Shown here: one piece after another, positions 45,501 to 57,709 of the stretch
Numbering within the stretch: the stretch's first letter is position 1
How the letters are laid out: every line of letters begins with the position of its first letter
Source: Ehretia macrophylla
Lineage: Eukaryota; Streptophyta; Magnoliopsida; Boraginales; Ehretiaceae
Direction: 5' to 3'
Assembly (NCBI GenBank): GCA_037974665.1
Contig: CM075769.1
Span: forward strand, 80,003,190-80,067,189
Length of the DNA stretch: 64,000 nucleotides
Translations under genes and position numbers: made by a program
The notes under the pieces: model-generated
Seen by the model: the letters and a program-made list of their open reading frames with translations, nothing else
Database searches by the model: none
What the model was told of the DNA's origin: nothing

Positions 45501-46290
45501 ATGAATTTTCATAATTGAACCGGAAAATGAGTTTCAAAACGTAATTCTCATTTCCCCTCGCTGAGTTCATAAGGACTCACCCTCTTTTATCATCTCAGGT
45601 GAAGAAGATCAAGAACAGGTACCCGTGGACGATGTGCCTAACAATGGTTCCTTGGAGTGATTGCCTGTCCCTACGTGCTTTTGTGCTTGCCTGAAAGTGG
45701 TTGCTATATGGATGTTGTGTTTAATTGCAAACTACTCATTTCATTGATGTAAATGACCCCATTGGAATTTGGGTCTAATTCTGGGATTGTACTATCTATA
45801 ACTGGATGAACTTTTATTTGGTTGTTTGCTTTCGTTTTCTTAATTAGTAGTTATCGTAGGCATTCAAACCACTAGATGAAAAATCAACTAAGTTAATTCT
45901 ATCTAATTTCACTTAGGTGCTCATTTGCAAACTAAAGGATAATAGGTACTCGCATGATAGGAAATTGACAAATAAACGGGACATAGTTATCATGTTAGGC
46001 TTATTAACCAAACGAGACTTTCAAGATAAACTAGTAGGCAAATCGGTTGGTGACAAATAGGAGTCCTTAATGGAATTGGATTAATGATTGGAATAATTAA
46101 GGCGTTTAGAGAATTTGGTCAAACCAAAGAGCCCAATTACAGCCGTTATGCTGTCGGTTTACCGAAAAACTTTGGAGTTTAGACTAAACCATTAGGTGTT
46201 AAATCTTCATAAACAGCTAAGCACGTGACATTACTTGAATGTTTAGTTCACACCCTAGTCTAACCTTATAGGCCGGGTTGGGGCGTGACA
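42570..46290 (+). repeat. Tekay-like LTR, + orientation
   Basis: 3721 bp, starting TGTGAGGCCCGACC and ending GGGGCGTGACA. It begins with the ~20-bp degenerate repeat zone (to ~42960). It contains no gene; small open frames are not conserved between the family's LTR copies. Confidence 0.88.
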
Positions 46291-48109
46291 CCATATAACT
46301 AGAATGGTATCAGAGCTTAGTTTACTAACTAGGCGTTAGTCGGGCTCAACTCTCGGACCGTGGGTAGAAGCCCTAAGGTAATTATGATATCTTGTTTATA
46401 TGTGTTAATATGTGCTAATGTGCTTTAATTGCTTTAAGTATTGAATATTATGTGCCTTTGTGAACCATATGTATTCTGTATCATGCACACCGACACGTCC
46501 TCAATAATGCATGCATGCTTTTATACTCCTTCCTTGATACATGTGCAAGTTATATAACCGTGAATGACTGTTTATGCACATAGAAAGTTAGGATTAGGAC
46601 CTTCGGGGAAGTGAATTTGTGCAGGACGAACGAAAAGGCTCAGTTAGAGATTTCCCGCATCTTCACAAGTACTCAATGGATTATATATATTATTGGATAT
46701 GTATATATATAAAATGCGTAGCACAGGTATAATTGTTGAGGTAAAGTTATCTCCTTATCTTTGGAATACACATGCATGTGATTAAGTTATCAATTTTATA
46801 GCTATAAAGTTATTGATTCTATTGAATCGTTCTTATAATTGTGGTTCAAGAATAAATGTTAAGGACATACAACTTTCCTTAGATATAAGAATATACTATT
46901 GGACATGTGGAGTAGTATATATATATATATGTTCATATGCTTATAATGGAAGTTTGACTTAGGAGTTGCTTTTGAATCAAATTCTTATATCTTAAAATGG
47001 TATAATAGACTATTTATATGATTGAATCCTTACTTGATTGGAATTAAGCATCGTTGAACCTAATAAGGTGTATATTAACGAGTTTCAAGTTCACTCAATG
47101 GTAAGATTGTGACCTAGAAATTAAGAGATGAACTCGTGGAAATGGGCGATAGGGGTTAGATTATTAAGGCGTGAATAATGTGTTTAAGTAACTTAACAAT
47201 GGATAACCTCAAGACATGTAGGAAACTCTAGACACTAAGTTTAACAAGGTTGATGAATCTTTAGTATAACAAGATATAGGGATATTGGAATCGAGGAATT
47301 CGCGTAACGAGAACTCATGTTCGGAAGACTACACCTAAATGTTAGGTCGAATGGAAGTGTAAGGTATTGAATTATGTATTAGATGATGTTGCTAAGGTCC
47401 TAAGTTGGATATTGGTGATTTTAAGAATCATTGTATTAAACTATTGCCCCTCAGATTTAGTTATGATTATGCAAAGTAAGTCATTCTATGCTCTCGTTAT
47501 TTGGATACCCTAGAGGATATTAGGAAGCATATATCCCTAAATAATACCGATGGACCTATTATATAAACCATCAAAATGATATTAAGCATCTGGTTGCAAG
47601 GTGGAGTCATTAGGGTATGATTTGAAATCCTAAATAGCTAATAGTGAGTATGCAGGATGATTCATGGTGAACCCTATGACCTAAGGTCGATGAGTCTTGA
47701 TGCTCTTAGCTAGTTGAACATGTAAATGAAGAGAGTAAGATAGAGATGAATCAGAGTCATGATGACCCAAAAGACTATTGTTAGACCACCGTATCTATGT
47801 GCACCGTTTCACTTCTAAAAACTAGCGGTTGGTAGACTTCGAATCGTGGTTGTTGAATAGAGGGTGAATCTGATAGTGATAATTAAATGAGTGGTTGATT
47901 ACTTTTGAAATTCTATTAGATTATATTGTAAGATGACTTGTGGTTATAATTCTTATGATGACATATCCTTGAAGTTATTTCATGTAATAAGCTACTTGGA
48001 TTAGTATGGTAAGTATCTTATGAGCTAGATCATCTCGGTACCCATTGATAGTCCTAGGATTGTTGTTGTATGACCGGTAACCTAGTAGAGAATTGATATC
48101 ACTTACATG
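46291..48109 (+). other. Gypsy leader, non-coding, AT-rich
   Basis: After the primer site, about 150 bp match the leader of the chromovirus at 56184-56446, including 'ctctcggaccgtgggt'. The rest is AT-rich with TA runs near 46.69 and 46.92 kb and no open frame of note. Where this element ends and older flanking DNA begins cannot be told from the window. Confidence 0.6.
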
Positions 48110-51100
48110 TGTCACGCCCCAACCCGGCCTATAAGGTTAGACTAGGGTGTGAACTAACATTCAAGTAATATCATGTACTTAGCTGTTGATGAAGATTAAC
48201 ACCTAATGATTTGGTCTAAACTCCAATGTTTTTCCGGAAAACCGGCAGCATAACGGCTGTAATTGGCCCTTTCGTTTAACCTAATTCTCTAAACGCCTCA
48301 AATGTTTACCATCTCAAATTCATTTCCAACTAAGATTACTACTTTACCATCAATTGAATGGCCTATTGGTTATTTCGACATCCTGTTTGGTTTACAACCT
48401 AGCATGATGCTATGTCTCGTTTGTTTGTTTGACCTCGTTTCAAAATATACCTGTTTAAGATTGGATAAATTCATTTACTTAGTCGTCACTAATTCATCAT
48501 AACCTATGATAATATTAGCGGTAATAAAAGCATAACGATCATAGTAATGTCTAGTATTAGTCTATTTAGTATAAGTACAAACCAAAATTAGACCCCAAAT
48601 TACAACGAGGGTCTTTTACATCATGACATCGAGTAACACAAAAGGAAATAGTCTTCAAGTAACATAAAATTCACAAGTAGTCACGTTCAAGCAAAACAAC
48701 AATGACAGGAAATCACTCCAGGGGTTCATCATTAGATACATTGTCCTCGGGTACTTGTACCTGTTCTTCTTCACCTGTGATAAAAAAGAGGGTGAGTCCT
48801 TATGAACTCAGCGAGGGGGAAACGAGAAATACGTTTTGAAACTCATTTTCCGGTTCAATTATGAAAACTCCTTTTTGAAAACATGTCACGTATTGCAAAT
48901 AACAAGGTACGCAAATATATGAAACAAATCGAGTAACAGATACATTTACCAATCATTTCAAGGATACAGTGAGCATTTGCTCTCAATTTCAATTATGATA
49001 CAATTGTTGCGGTCGACTTCAATAATCCACTTATCGCTCCCAATTGGGTGTACTCCGGATGTACCCCGAAACCTACGACTCAACTCTCCGAGGGTGGAAT
49101 GTCAAGCGAGAGAGGGAATTGGACCATGGTAGCCACGGAAGCACTGGTAAACCCTATGCCGCCTGGTGTTCGTGAAATGCTACAATGCCACAATGAAAGG
49201 TTGCAACCTTGTATACAATGCACATTTATAACATTTAACATATCACATTAGGAGGACAACAAAGTAGGTCGCCTCCGAACAGTTATAAGATCGCACGTTG
49301 TCAAGTAGTCAAACAAGGCACGATAAGACAAGTAATTTCACTTGAAAGGCATATAAAGCCATGTGAATATTAAACGGGCAGCCATGTAACACATGTAAGT
49401 CAAGCCATATAACTCATTTCGAAGTCCACGTAATCAAGTGGTACGATTATTCAACACGCAACAACATTTACGTGGGTTTGGTTACAAGAAAAACTTATTT
49501 GACAACATGCAATGGTCGAAATCACATTTGAAGTTATAAGACATTTACGGGCAGCCCATTAAGCATATAATTTCCACACAATATACAAATGATCATTACT
49601 TAGCAAAACTACCTAGTCATTAGGGTTTCCATTTAGTGTATATTCGTGCAATTTGAGCCTCAACCCAACTCAAAGTCAATCTCAAACCATGCATCATTTA
49701 ATTCAACATCCTCAAACATTCAAACAGTCCACACAACATCCCGAAGCTACAATCCAAAGCATTTAATTCAACAAGAGAAGTCACCACAATTTTTCTAAGT
49801 ACAACATTAAGTGAAACCCTTACTGCAATAGGCTGTTTTCTCACAATCAATAGGATAATCAAACAATCTCCAAATCCAGTGAATAAGATTTCAAATTAAA
49901 TCTTAAGAAGTTAACTAAAATCAGAAACAAACCTTGCATCAATTGGAGTTCAGAATCATTAGTTATAGCCGAAACAGTGAGATAGCACAAAACTGTCCAG
50001 ATTTGCACACTTTTCAGAATTGACGATTTTGAGGTCCTTAGGGTCAGTTTTAGCCTTGGTCCATTTATGACAAAAGTGTCCAGAACTAAAAAATATAGTA
50101 TCACACCAAATTTCATGCATTTTGGACATCATTTACTAAGTCAAATATGGTTCGTTCCACAAGGTCAGTGCATCTGCCAAAACCTGCTTCATTTTTCCAG
50201 ATTTCCAGATTTGGTCACATTTTAAAGATTTGCCATTTTGAGGACCTTAGATTCAAAATTAGCTTCGGCCTATTTCTGGGACAAATGTTCAAAACTGTCC
50301 AAACTAGTCACCTACCAATTTGAAAGCATTTTCAACATCATTTTCCTAGCTAAACTTACCTCGAACAGACTGGTAAGAGAGCTGTCAACAATTTCGACTT
50401 CACCTTGCATCATTTTCAAGCCAAGATCTTGCCATGCATGGTTGTTTAAGCTTATGAACGACCATATAGCTCAAGTACAGAAGAAAATACACACATTTAT
50501 GAGCATGCATGTGAATTTTTGAAGAGTTTTCAAAAGGTTTTAACCCTCACCTTAGCAATCAACCAAAAGATGCTCAAAAACCTTGTTGAAGCTCAACTTT
50601 CTTCCTCTCCTTGCTTAGCCGAAATCCCAACTAGCTTTTCTCTATTTTTCATAGCTTAGTGATCAATATATTAGCACATGCATGAGGTAATAACATGAAG
50701 AAAAGAAATGGATGCCAAGAAGCTTACCTAGGCCGAATGGAGTCTTCAATGCACATGCAAGTGTAATTTTCACCTCCTAGCTAGCTCGGTTGAGGTTCTT
50801 TGCTTGTAGCTTGATTTGCTTAGCTATGGTGTGAAGAAGAGAAGCTATGGAGATGAAGAACTCAGCCAAGGCCGAGAATGAGAGAGGAAAATGAGATGAA
50901 GAGAGAAAAAAATGAAAGAGAAATGAAGAAAAGGACAAACTATGAAGCCTTTTGCAAACTTGAGGAGCACGTCGGCCTTGGGCTTCCAAATCTGAATTTT
51001 TTGTGTCTTCAAGGTGGAAATTTGAAATTCTAGCATGGGCTATGAGTTTTAGGTTGAACAAGAGAGAGATTTGAGGTGGTTTTGGTCATTTTTTTATGCA

Positions 51101-51627
51101 TTTGTGTCATAGTTTGTCTAAATGTGTCTAGGAATTAAATTATATCGAATAAGCATTCACAAATGCCACCTAGTGGTCGGCCAAGCATGTGGAAAATTCT
51201 GAAATTTTGTCTTGGTTGAGCTTATTTTAATGCATGTGTTTGGAAGTGCAAAAGAAAAGGAATAAAGAATGAAGAATGTTTAGTGTTTGGTGCATTTTTT
51301 GTCTTCTAGTGAGTTGAATTAGGATTATTATATTGATAGTGGATTTTGTAGGATTGTTTAATAGTCTAGTGTTCCGTGAAAGATGCTTTCTTGATTAGCA
51401 TGAAGGCACGCTTTTCTAGGTCTAGGGCACGCACTACGAGGTAGGACACGAACTACGAGACGAATGCACATTTTTCAAGTAAATGCACGCAACCCTAATT
51501 GAATGCACGTAATTCAATGTATGGCACATAAAATGAACACAATTCTTAAACCTAGGTCATGGCATGCAAATCTAGGTTAGGGCACACGAAGCGAGGTTTC
51601 GCACGCAAATCGGGGTCGGGCCTCACA
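48110..51627 (-). repeat. Tekay-like 3' LTR
   Basis: 3518 bp from TGTCACGCCCCAAC to GGGCCTCACA. It is followed by TCCTCCCCTCCTT, the polypurine tract on the - strand. The ~20-bp degenerate repeat zone (about 51405-51627) is shorter here than in the other two LTRs. Confidence 0.9.
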
Positions 51628-51639
51628 TCCTCCCCTCCT

Positions 51640-54600
51640 TGAAAGAATTTCGTCTCGAAATTCAATATTACCTTGAAATAGAGCTGGATATTGCTGCTCC
51701 ATCTGGTCTCGTCTTTCCCACGTTGCTTCTTCGACTCCATGATGATCCCACAGCACCTTTACCATAGGTATAGTTTTGTTGCGCAACTCCCGATCCTACT
51801 GGTCTAGGATCCGAATGGGCTTCTCCTCGTAAGACAAGTTCTCCCGAAGCTGCAACAGCTCTGGCTCCAAGATATGCGACGGATCAGGATGATACTTCTG
51901 CAGCATCGAAACATGAAAGACGTCGTGAATATTGGAGAGGTTCTGGGGTAGTGCTAGGCGATACACCAACTTGCCAACCTTCTCAACTATCTCAAATGGT
52001 CCCACAAATCTCGGTCTCAACTTTCCACCCTTGCCATGCCTAATCAGTCCCCTCCGGGGTGATATCTTCAAGAACACCTTGTCACCAACCTCAAACTCAA
52101 GACCCTGTCTCCGTCGGTCTGCATAACTCTTCTGCCTACTCTGGGCGGTAAGCAACCGTTTCCAGATGAGGTGGATATTATCAATAGTCTTCATCAGTTC
52201 AAGTAAAAGGGTCGGGTCAAAAGTCTTCGTCTCACCTACTTCATCCCAGTAAATTGGGGATCGACACTTACGTCCATACAGCGCCTCAAATGGGGCCATC
52301 CCGATAGTGGCCTGATAACTATTGTTGTAGGCGAACTCCGCTAGAGATAGATATTTCTCCCAACCTTTCCCAAAATCTAACACTCATGCCCTCAGCATAT
52401 CCTCCAGAATCTGAATAGTTCTCTCCGATTGACCATCCGTCTGAGGGTGATAAGCCGTGCTAAAACTCAATTTCGTTCCCAAAGCTTCTTGCAATCTCTT
52501 CCAAAACCGGGAAGTAAAACGAGGATCCCTATCCGATACAATACTCACAAGCATCCCGTGCAATCTCACAATCTCCGCTACATACATATCTCCCAATTCC
52601 TCAGGACTATCCTCCTTGTTCATCGGTAAGAAGTGCGCCGACTTAGTCAATCTATCCACTATAACCCAAACGGTGTCATGACCTTTTCGTGATCTAGGCA
52701 GGTCCATAACAAAATCCATAGTTATATGTTCCCATTTCCATTGAGGAATCTCCAACGGCTGAAGTAAACCTGCGGGTCGTTGATGTTCTGCTTTGACCCT
52801 CTGACAAGTCAAACACCGTGCTACAAACTCCGCAATTTCTCTTTTCATGTTATTCCACCAACAGTGTTGCTTCAAATCCCAATACATCTTTGTTCCGTCG
52901 GGGTAAATAGTATATCTTGAATTATGGGCTTCCTCAAGAATCTTCTTTTTCAGGTTCGGCTCGTTCGGAACACAAATCCGGTTCCTAAACCTCCAAACAC
53001 CATCATCATGAAACTTGAAATCTGCGTTGCTTTCCTTAATCTTCTGAAATTGTTGGTCCTTCTGTTGAGCCTCTCGTAACTCAGACAACAAAGTCGATTG
53101 AACTTGGGTAGTGGCAAAAAGTAACCCCTTCTGAGTCAATTGTGGTTTCCACAGAAATGCTTCCTCCAACAACTCCTGCACCTTGACTTCCAGTTTTGCC
53201 ATGCTTGCTTTTCTACTTAAGGCATCTGCAACTATATTAGCTTTACCGGGCACATAATTGATTGAGCAGTTATAATCATCCAAAAGCTCCATCCACCACC
53301 TTTGCCTCATATTCAACTCCTTTTGAGAGAAAAAATATTTCAAGCTCTTATGATCAGTAAATACCCCAAACTTGTTACCCCACAGATAATGCCTCCACTT
53401 CTTGAGTGCAAACACAATGGCCGCTAATTCCAAATCATGCGTCGGGTAATTCATCTCATACGGCTTTGGTTTCCTAGAAGCATATGCAATCACTCTTCCA
53501 TTTTGCATCAATACACATCCCAATCCTTCTTTCGAAGCATCGCTATAGATTACAAAACCTTGACTCCCTTCAGGCAATGCAAGAACTAGTGTGGTACTCA
53601 ATCTTTTCTTCAATTCTTGAAAGCTGCTCTCACACTTATCATCCCACACGAACTTGGTTTTCTTTTGAGTGAGCTTTGTAAGAGATCCTGCAATCTTACA
53701 GAAATCATTCACGAACCTCCGATAATAGCCCGCTAGACCAAGAAAACTCCGAACCTCCGTAACATTTTCCAGCTTCTTCCAAGACATCACTGCATCAATC
53801 TTTGCTGGATCCACCGCTATTTCCTCTTGGGATATGATATGCCCCAAAAATGCAATATGCTGTAGCCAAAATTCACACTTGCTAAACTTTGCATACAATT
53901 GGTGCTGTCGAAGTTTCTGCAGTACCAACCGCAGATGTTGCTCATGCTCCGCCTCTGATTTCGAGTATAGCAAAATATCATCAATGAAGATCACCACAAA
54001 TTGGTCCAAGTAGGGTTGAAACACCCTGTGCATCAAATCCATAAAAGCTGCAGGGGCATTAGTTAGTCCAAAAGGCATCACCACATATTCATAATGCACA
54101 TATCTCGTCCTGAAAGCCGTTTTAGGCACATCTTCCTTCTTGATCCGTAACTGATAATACCCTTGCCTCAAGTCGAGTTTCGAATACACTTTGGCTCCTT
54201 GCAGTTGATCAAATAACTCGTCAATCAGGGGAAGTGGGTATTTATTCTTGACAATCACTTGGTTCAAACCTCGGTAGTCAATGCATAGCCTCAACATTCT
54301 GTCTTTCTTCCTCACAAATAGAACTGGCGCACCCCACGGTGAAGAACTCGATTGGACAAACCCCTTCTTCAGAAATCCTTGCAATTGGTCCTTCAATTCT
54401 TGTAGCTCGGCCGGTGCCATACGATAGGGAGCTTTAGATATCAGCTGGGCGCCCGGCAGCAACTCTCAAACAAACTCGATTTCCCAATTTGGGGGTAAAC
54501 TGGGTAATTATTCTGGAAACACATCTGCATAGTCTTTGATCACAGGCATCTCCTCCAACTTAGCTTTATCCGACGGCTTGTTGATAAGGTAAGCCAAGTA

Positions 54601-54999
54601 TCCGCTGCACCCTTTCCTCAAGGACTTCACTGCTTTTGTAGATGAAATAATAGAACTCCCAGTGAAATCTCTTCGACCCACAATCTCCAGTATTGGTTGA
54701 TCAGGTACCCGGAATGTTATAATCTTCGCCCGGCAATCCAGTTGGACATGATGTTTTGCCAGCCAGTCAATCCCTAAAATGACCTCATAGTCTCGAAAAG
54801 GTAATACAATAAGATTGGCTGAGAATTCACTATCCTTAATTTGGATTTTACATGCTTTACAAGCTGAACTAGTTACAAGTTTAGAACCCATTGGAGTACC
54901 AACTTCTACTTCATATGGCAAACATACAACTTTCAATTTCACACGTACCACACATAAGGGAGTAATAAATGAATGAGTAGCACCAGGATCAATTAACAC
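51640..54999 (-). pseudogene. Tekay-like pol region with chromodomain
   Basis: Reading on the - strand there is a retropepsin-like region near 54.5-55.0 kb (ATHSFI, VILGIDWL). The reverse transcriptase has [18 protein letters not shown] and the FIDD catalytic box near 53980. RNase H follows ([22 protein letters not shown]). The integrase has a zinc-binding segment and [14 protein letters not shown] near 52.4 kb, and a C-terminal GPFEIVEKVG segment. A chromodomain-like stretch (VKVLWDHHGVEEATWE) lies near 51.7 kb. In this family the chromodomain steers insertion to heterochromatin. This is a broken relic. Confidence 0.9.
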
Positions 55000-55140
55000 C
55001 TTAACATGTTGATTCAGTATGAAGAATGTACCTTCAACAACAGCGGTCTAATCTGGAATCTCCTCGCACTCAATAGCATAGGCTCGAGCCTAGACCCTAG
55101 GAACTGGAGTCTTGCCTCTATCGGCGGGTTTACCCTGATT

Positions 55141-56184
55141 CTATCCCCCTTGCCATTTAGGGCAATCCTTAACCCGGTGCTGTTCGCTGCCACAACCCAT
55201 ACATTTCCCTAATTTTCTCCAACACTGGGCCTCGGTGTGGCCCTTCTTGTTACAGTACGAACATATGGCAGTCTGAGAAGCAGGTGAACTACCTGTGGAT
55301 CCGCGGATGGAAGAGGCTGATGGCGCTTTAGTCGGGCCACAGTTATTCACTGACCTATTCTGGCTCTGGCATTGACCGCGACTCTGACTCTGGAATTTCC
55401 TCTGCTGACCTGGAGGCTGGTAAGGTTTCTTGCTCAACTGGCTCAAACCGGCTTCATCTAGTTTCCTCTTCTCAACTCGAGAGGCAGCAGCAAAGAGAGC
55501 AGAGTAAGTATCGAAGTCATGAGAAGCTAACTGGTACTGAATCTCTGGCCTCAATCCAGCAGTAAATTTTCACATTTTTGCCTCCGGAGTACAAACCATA
55601 TATTGAGCATAACGGGACAGTCGATCAAAACGTGCCTCGTACTAGGCCACCGTCATATTACCCTGAGTCAAGTGCATGAACTCCTCGATCCGCCTCTGCC
55701 TGGAAACTACAGGTACATATTTCTCCTTAAATACCTTAACGAAATTACCCCACAAGCGAGGCGTCTGATCAGTCTCCCACAGTGCCTCTACAGTGTGCCA
55801 CCAATGCTCGGCATCCCCGTGCAACAGAAATACAGCAAACTCCACTTTCTCTTCATCTGTATAATCAAGTGGCCTGAAAATCTTCTCGATCTCAGACAGC
55901 CAAGCCTCTGCTTTCTCATCATCAGCTTCCCCGTAGAATTTAGACGGGTGAAAGTCAAGGAATTCCCTCATTCTGCTATGTCTCCCATGATTACCCTCAT
56001 TCCTGTTGTTGATGTTGTTGTTGTTGGCTTCACGAGCATCTTGACGCTCCATCACACGTGATACACGATCCATGTCATTTGCCATCATATTAAACATAGC
56101 TATACCAGGATTAGTCTGATAGGCATCCCCGGTCTCTTGAGGTTCACCGCTCCTATTAGTAGTATGGGTACTAGGGCCAGCCAT
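55141..56184 (-). pseudogene. Tekay-like gag region
   Basis: The - strand shows a retrotransposon gag core (FYGEADDEKAEAWLSEIEKI; WGNFVKVFKEKYVP) near 55.7-56.0 kb. A basic, Gln/Ser-rich linker follows, then zinc knuckles (CSYCNKKGHTEAQC, CMGCGSEQHRVKDC) near 55.15-55.3 kb. It is the capsid part of the fossil chromovirus. Confidence 0.88.
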
Positions 56185-56446
56185 CTATAGGCACAAATTA
56201 CGATGTACAATTTATTGAAATATGACAATTAAGAATCTAACGCATAAGATATGCAACATAGTATAGATACAATTCTAAAAACATTTAAGGCATGTAAGTC
56301 ACTTAAGCACATAGAACATAGAAGACACATTTATCACACAATAACACATAAACAAGTCATCCTAATTATCTTAGGGCTCCACCCACGGTCCGAGAGTTAA
56401 ACTCGGCTTAAGCAATCTAAGCTCGCTGATACCATTTCTTCTAAGG
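56185..56446 (-). other. Chromovirus leader with initiator-Met primer site
   Basis: An untranslated leader between gag and the 5' LTR. GCTGATACCA (56425-56434) gives TGGTATCAGC on the - strand, the primer site, 12 bp from the LTR edge. Confidence 0.8.
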
Positions 56447-57709
56447 TGTCACGCCCCAACCCGGCCTATAAGGTTAGACTAGGGTGTGAACTAACATTCA
56501 AGTAATATCACGTACTTAGCTGTTGATGAAGATTAACACCTAATGATTTGGTCTAAACTCCAAAGTTTTTCCGAAAAACCGGCAGAATAACGGCTGTAAT
56601 TGGCCCTTTGGTTTAACCTAATTCTCTAAACTCCTCGAATGTTTACCATCTCAAATTCATTTCCAACTAAGATTACTACTTTACCATCAATTGAATGGCC
56701 TATTGGTTATTTCGACATCCCGTTTGGTTTACAACCTAGCATGATGCTATGTCTCGTTTGTTTGTTTGACCTCGTTTCAAAATATACCTGTTTAAGATTG
56801 GATAAATTCATTTACTTAGTCCTCACTAATGCATCATAACCTATAATAATACTAGCGGTAATAAAAGCATAATGATCATAGTAATGTCTAGTATCAGTCT
56901 ATTTAGGATAAGTACAAGCCAAAATTAGACCCCAAATTACAAAGGGGTCTTTTACATCATGACATCGAGTAACACAAAAGGAAATAGTCTTCAAGTAACA
57001 TAAAATTCACAAGTAGTCACGTTCAAGCAAAACAATAATGACAGGCAATAACTCCACGGGTTCATCATTACATACATTGTCCTCGGATACTTGTACGTGT
57101 TCTTCTTCACCTGTGATGAAAAAGAGGGTGAGTCCTTATGAACTCAGCGAGGGGGAAACGAGAAATATGTATTGAAACTCATTTTCCGGTTCAATTATGA
57201 AAACTCATTTTTGAAAACATGTCACGTATTGCAAATAACAAGGTACGCAAATATATGAAACAAATCGAGTAACAGATACATTTACCAATCATTTCAAGGA
57301 TACGGTGAGCATTTGCTCTCAATTTCAATTCTGATACAATTGTTGCGGCTGACTTCAATAATCCACTTATCGCTCCCAATTGGGTGTACTCCGGATGTAC
57401 CCCGAAACCTACGACCCAACTCTCCGAGGGTGGAATGCCAAGCGAGAGAGGGAATTGGACCATGGTAGTCACGAGAGCACCGGCAAGCCCTATGCCGCCC
57501 GGCGTTCGTGTATGCAATGCACATTTATAACATTTAACATATCACATTAGGAGGACAACAAAGTAGGTCACCTCCGAACAGTTACAAGATCGCACGTTGT
57601 CAAGTAGTCAAACAAGGCACGATAAGACAAGTAATTTCACTTGAAAGGCATATAGAGCCATGTGAATATTAAACGGGCAGCCATGTAACACATGTAAGTC
57701 AAGCCATAT
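56447..57709 (-). repeat. Tekay-like 5' LTR, interrupted part
   Basis: This starts TGTCACGCCCCAAC and follows the first ~1.26 kb of the 3' LTR closely. It stops at 'aagccatat' (57709) where the Athila-like LTR begins. The rest of this LTR must lie beyond the right edge. Confidence 0.88.

Larger units (their letters stand above)
42372..48109 (+). mobile_element. Partial gypsy element: internal end, LTR, leader
   Basis: In order this holds a ~198-bp internal 3' end (42372-42569), a complete LTR (42570-46290) and a ~1.8-kb leader (46291-48109). The internal end finishes with a polypurine tract AAGGAGGGGAGGA (42557-42569). The LTR is followed after 14 bp by the primer site TGGTATCAGAGC (46305-46316). 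So internal sequence flanks a single LTR on both sides, which points to recombination between two elements or a tandem pair. The LTR belongs to the same Tekay-like family as the elements at 35383 and 48110 but is in the opposite direction. No gag or pol is visible here. It is a broken fossil. Confidence 0.82.
48110..57709 (-). mobile_element. Tekay-like chromovirus (Ty3/gypsy), 5' LTR interrupted
   Basis: On the - strand this has a 3' LTR (48110-51627), a polypurine tract (51628-51640), pol, gag, a leader with primer site (56425-56434) and the outer ~1.26 kb of the 5' LTR (56447-57709). The Athila-like element then interrupts it. The domain order (reverse transcriptase, RNase H, integrase, then chromodomain) and the very long LTRs fit the Tekay/Del chromovirus clade. 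Bases before 48110 are ACATG; the matching duplication would lie outside the window. The two LTR starts differ by a few percent by eye. Its genes are broken, in about four or five places. Confidence 0.88.

Noticed and set aside
46680-46935. TA-rich runs as a possible replication origin or matrix attachment site
   Set aside because: The runs are short and lie in an AT-rich retroelement leader. Nothing else supports such a role.
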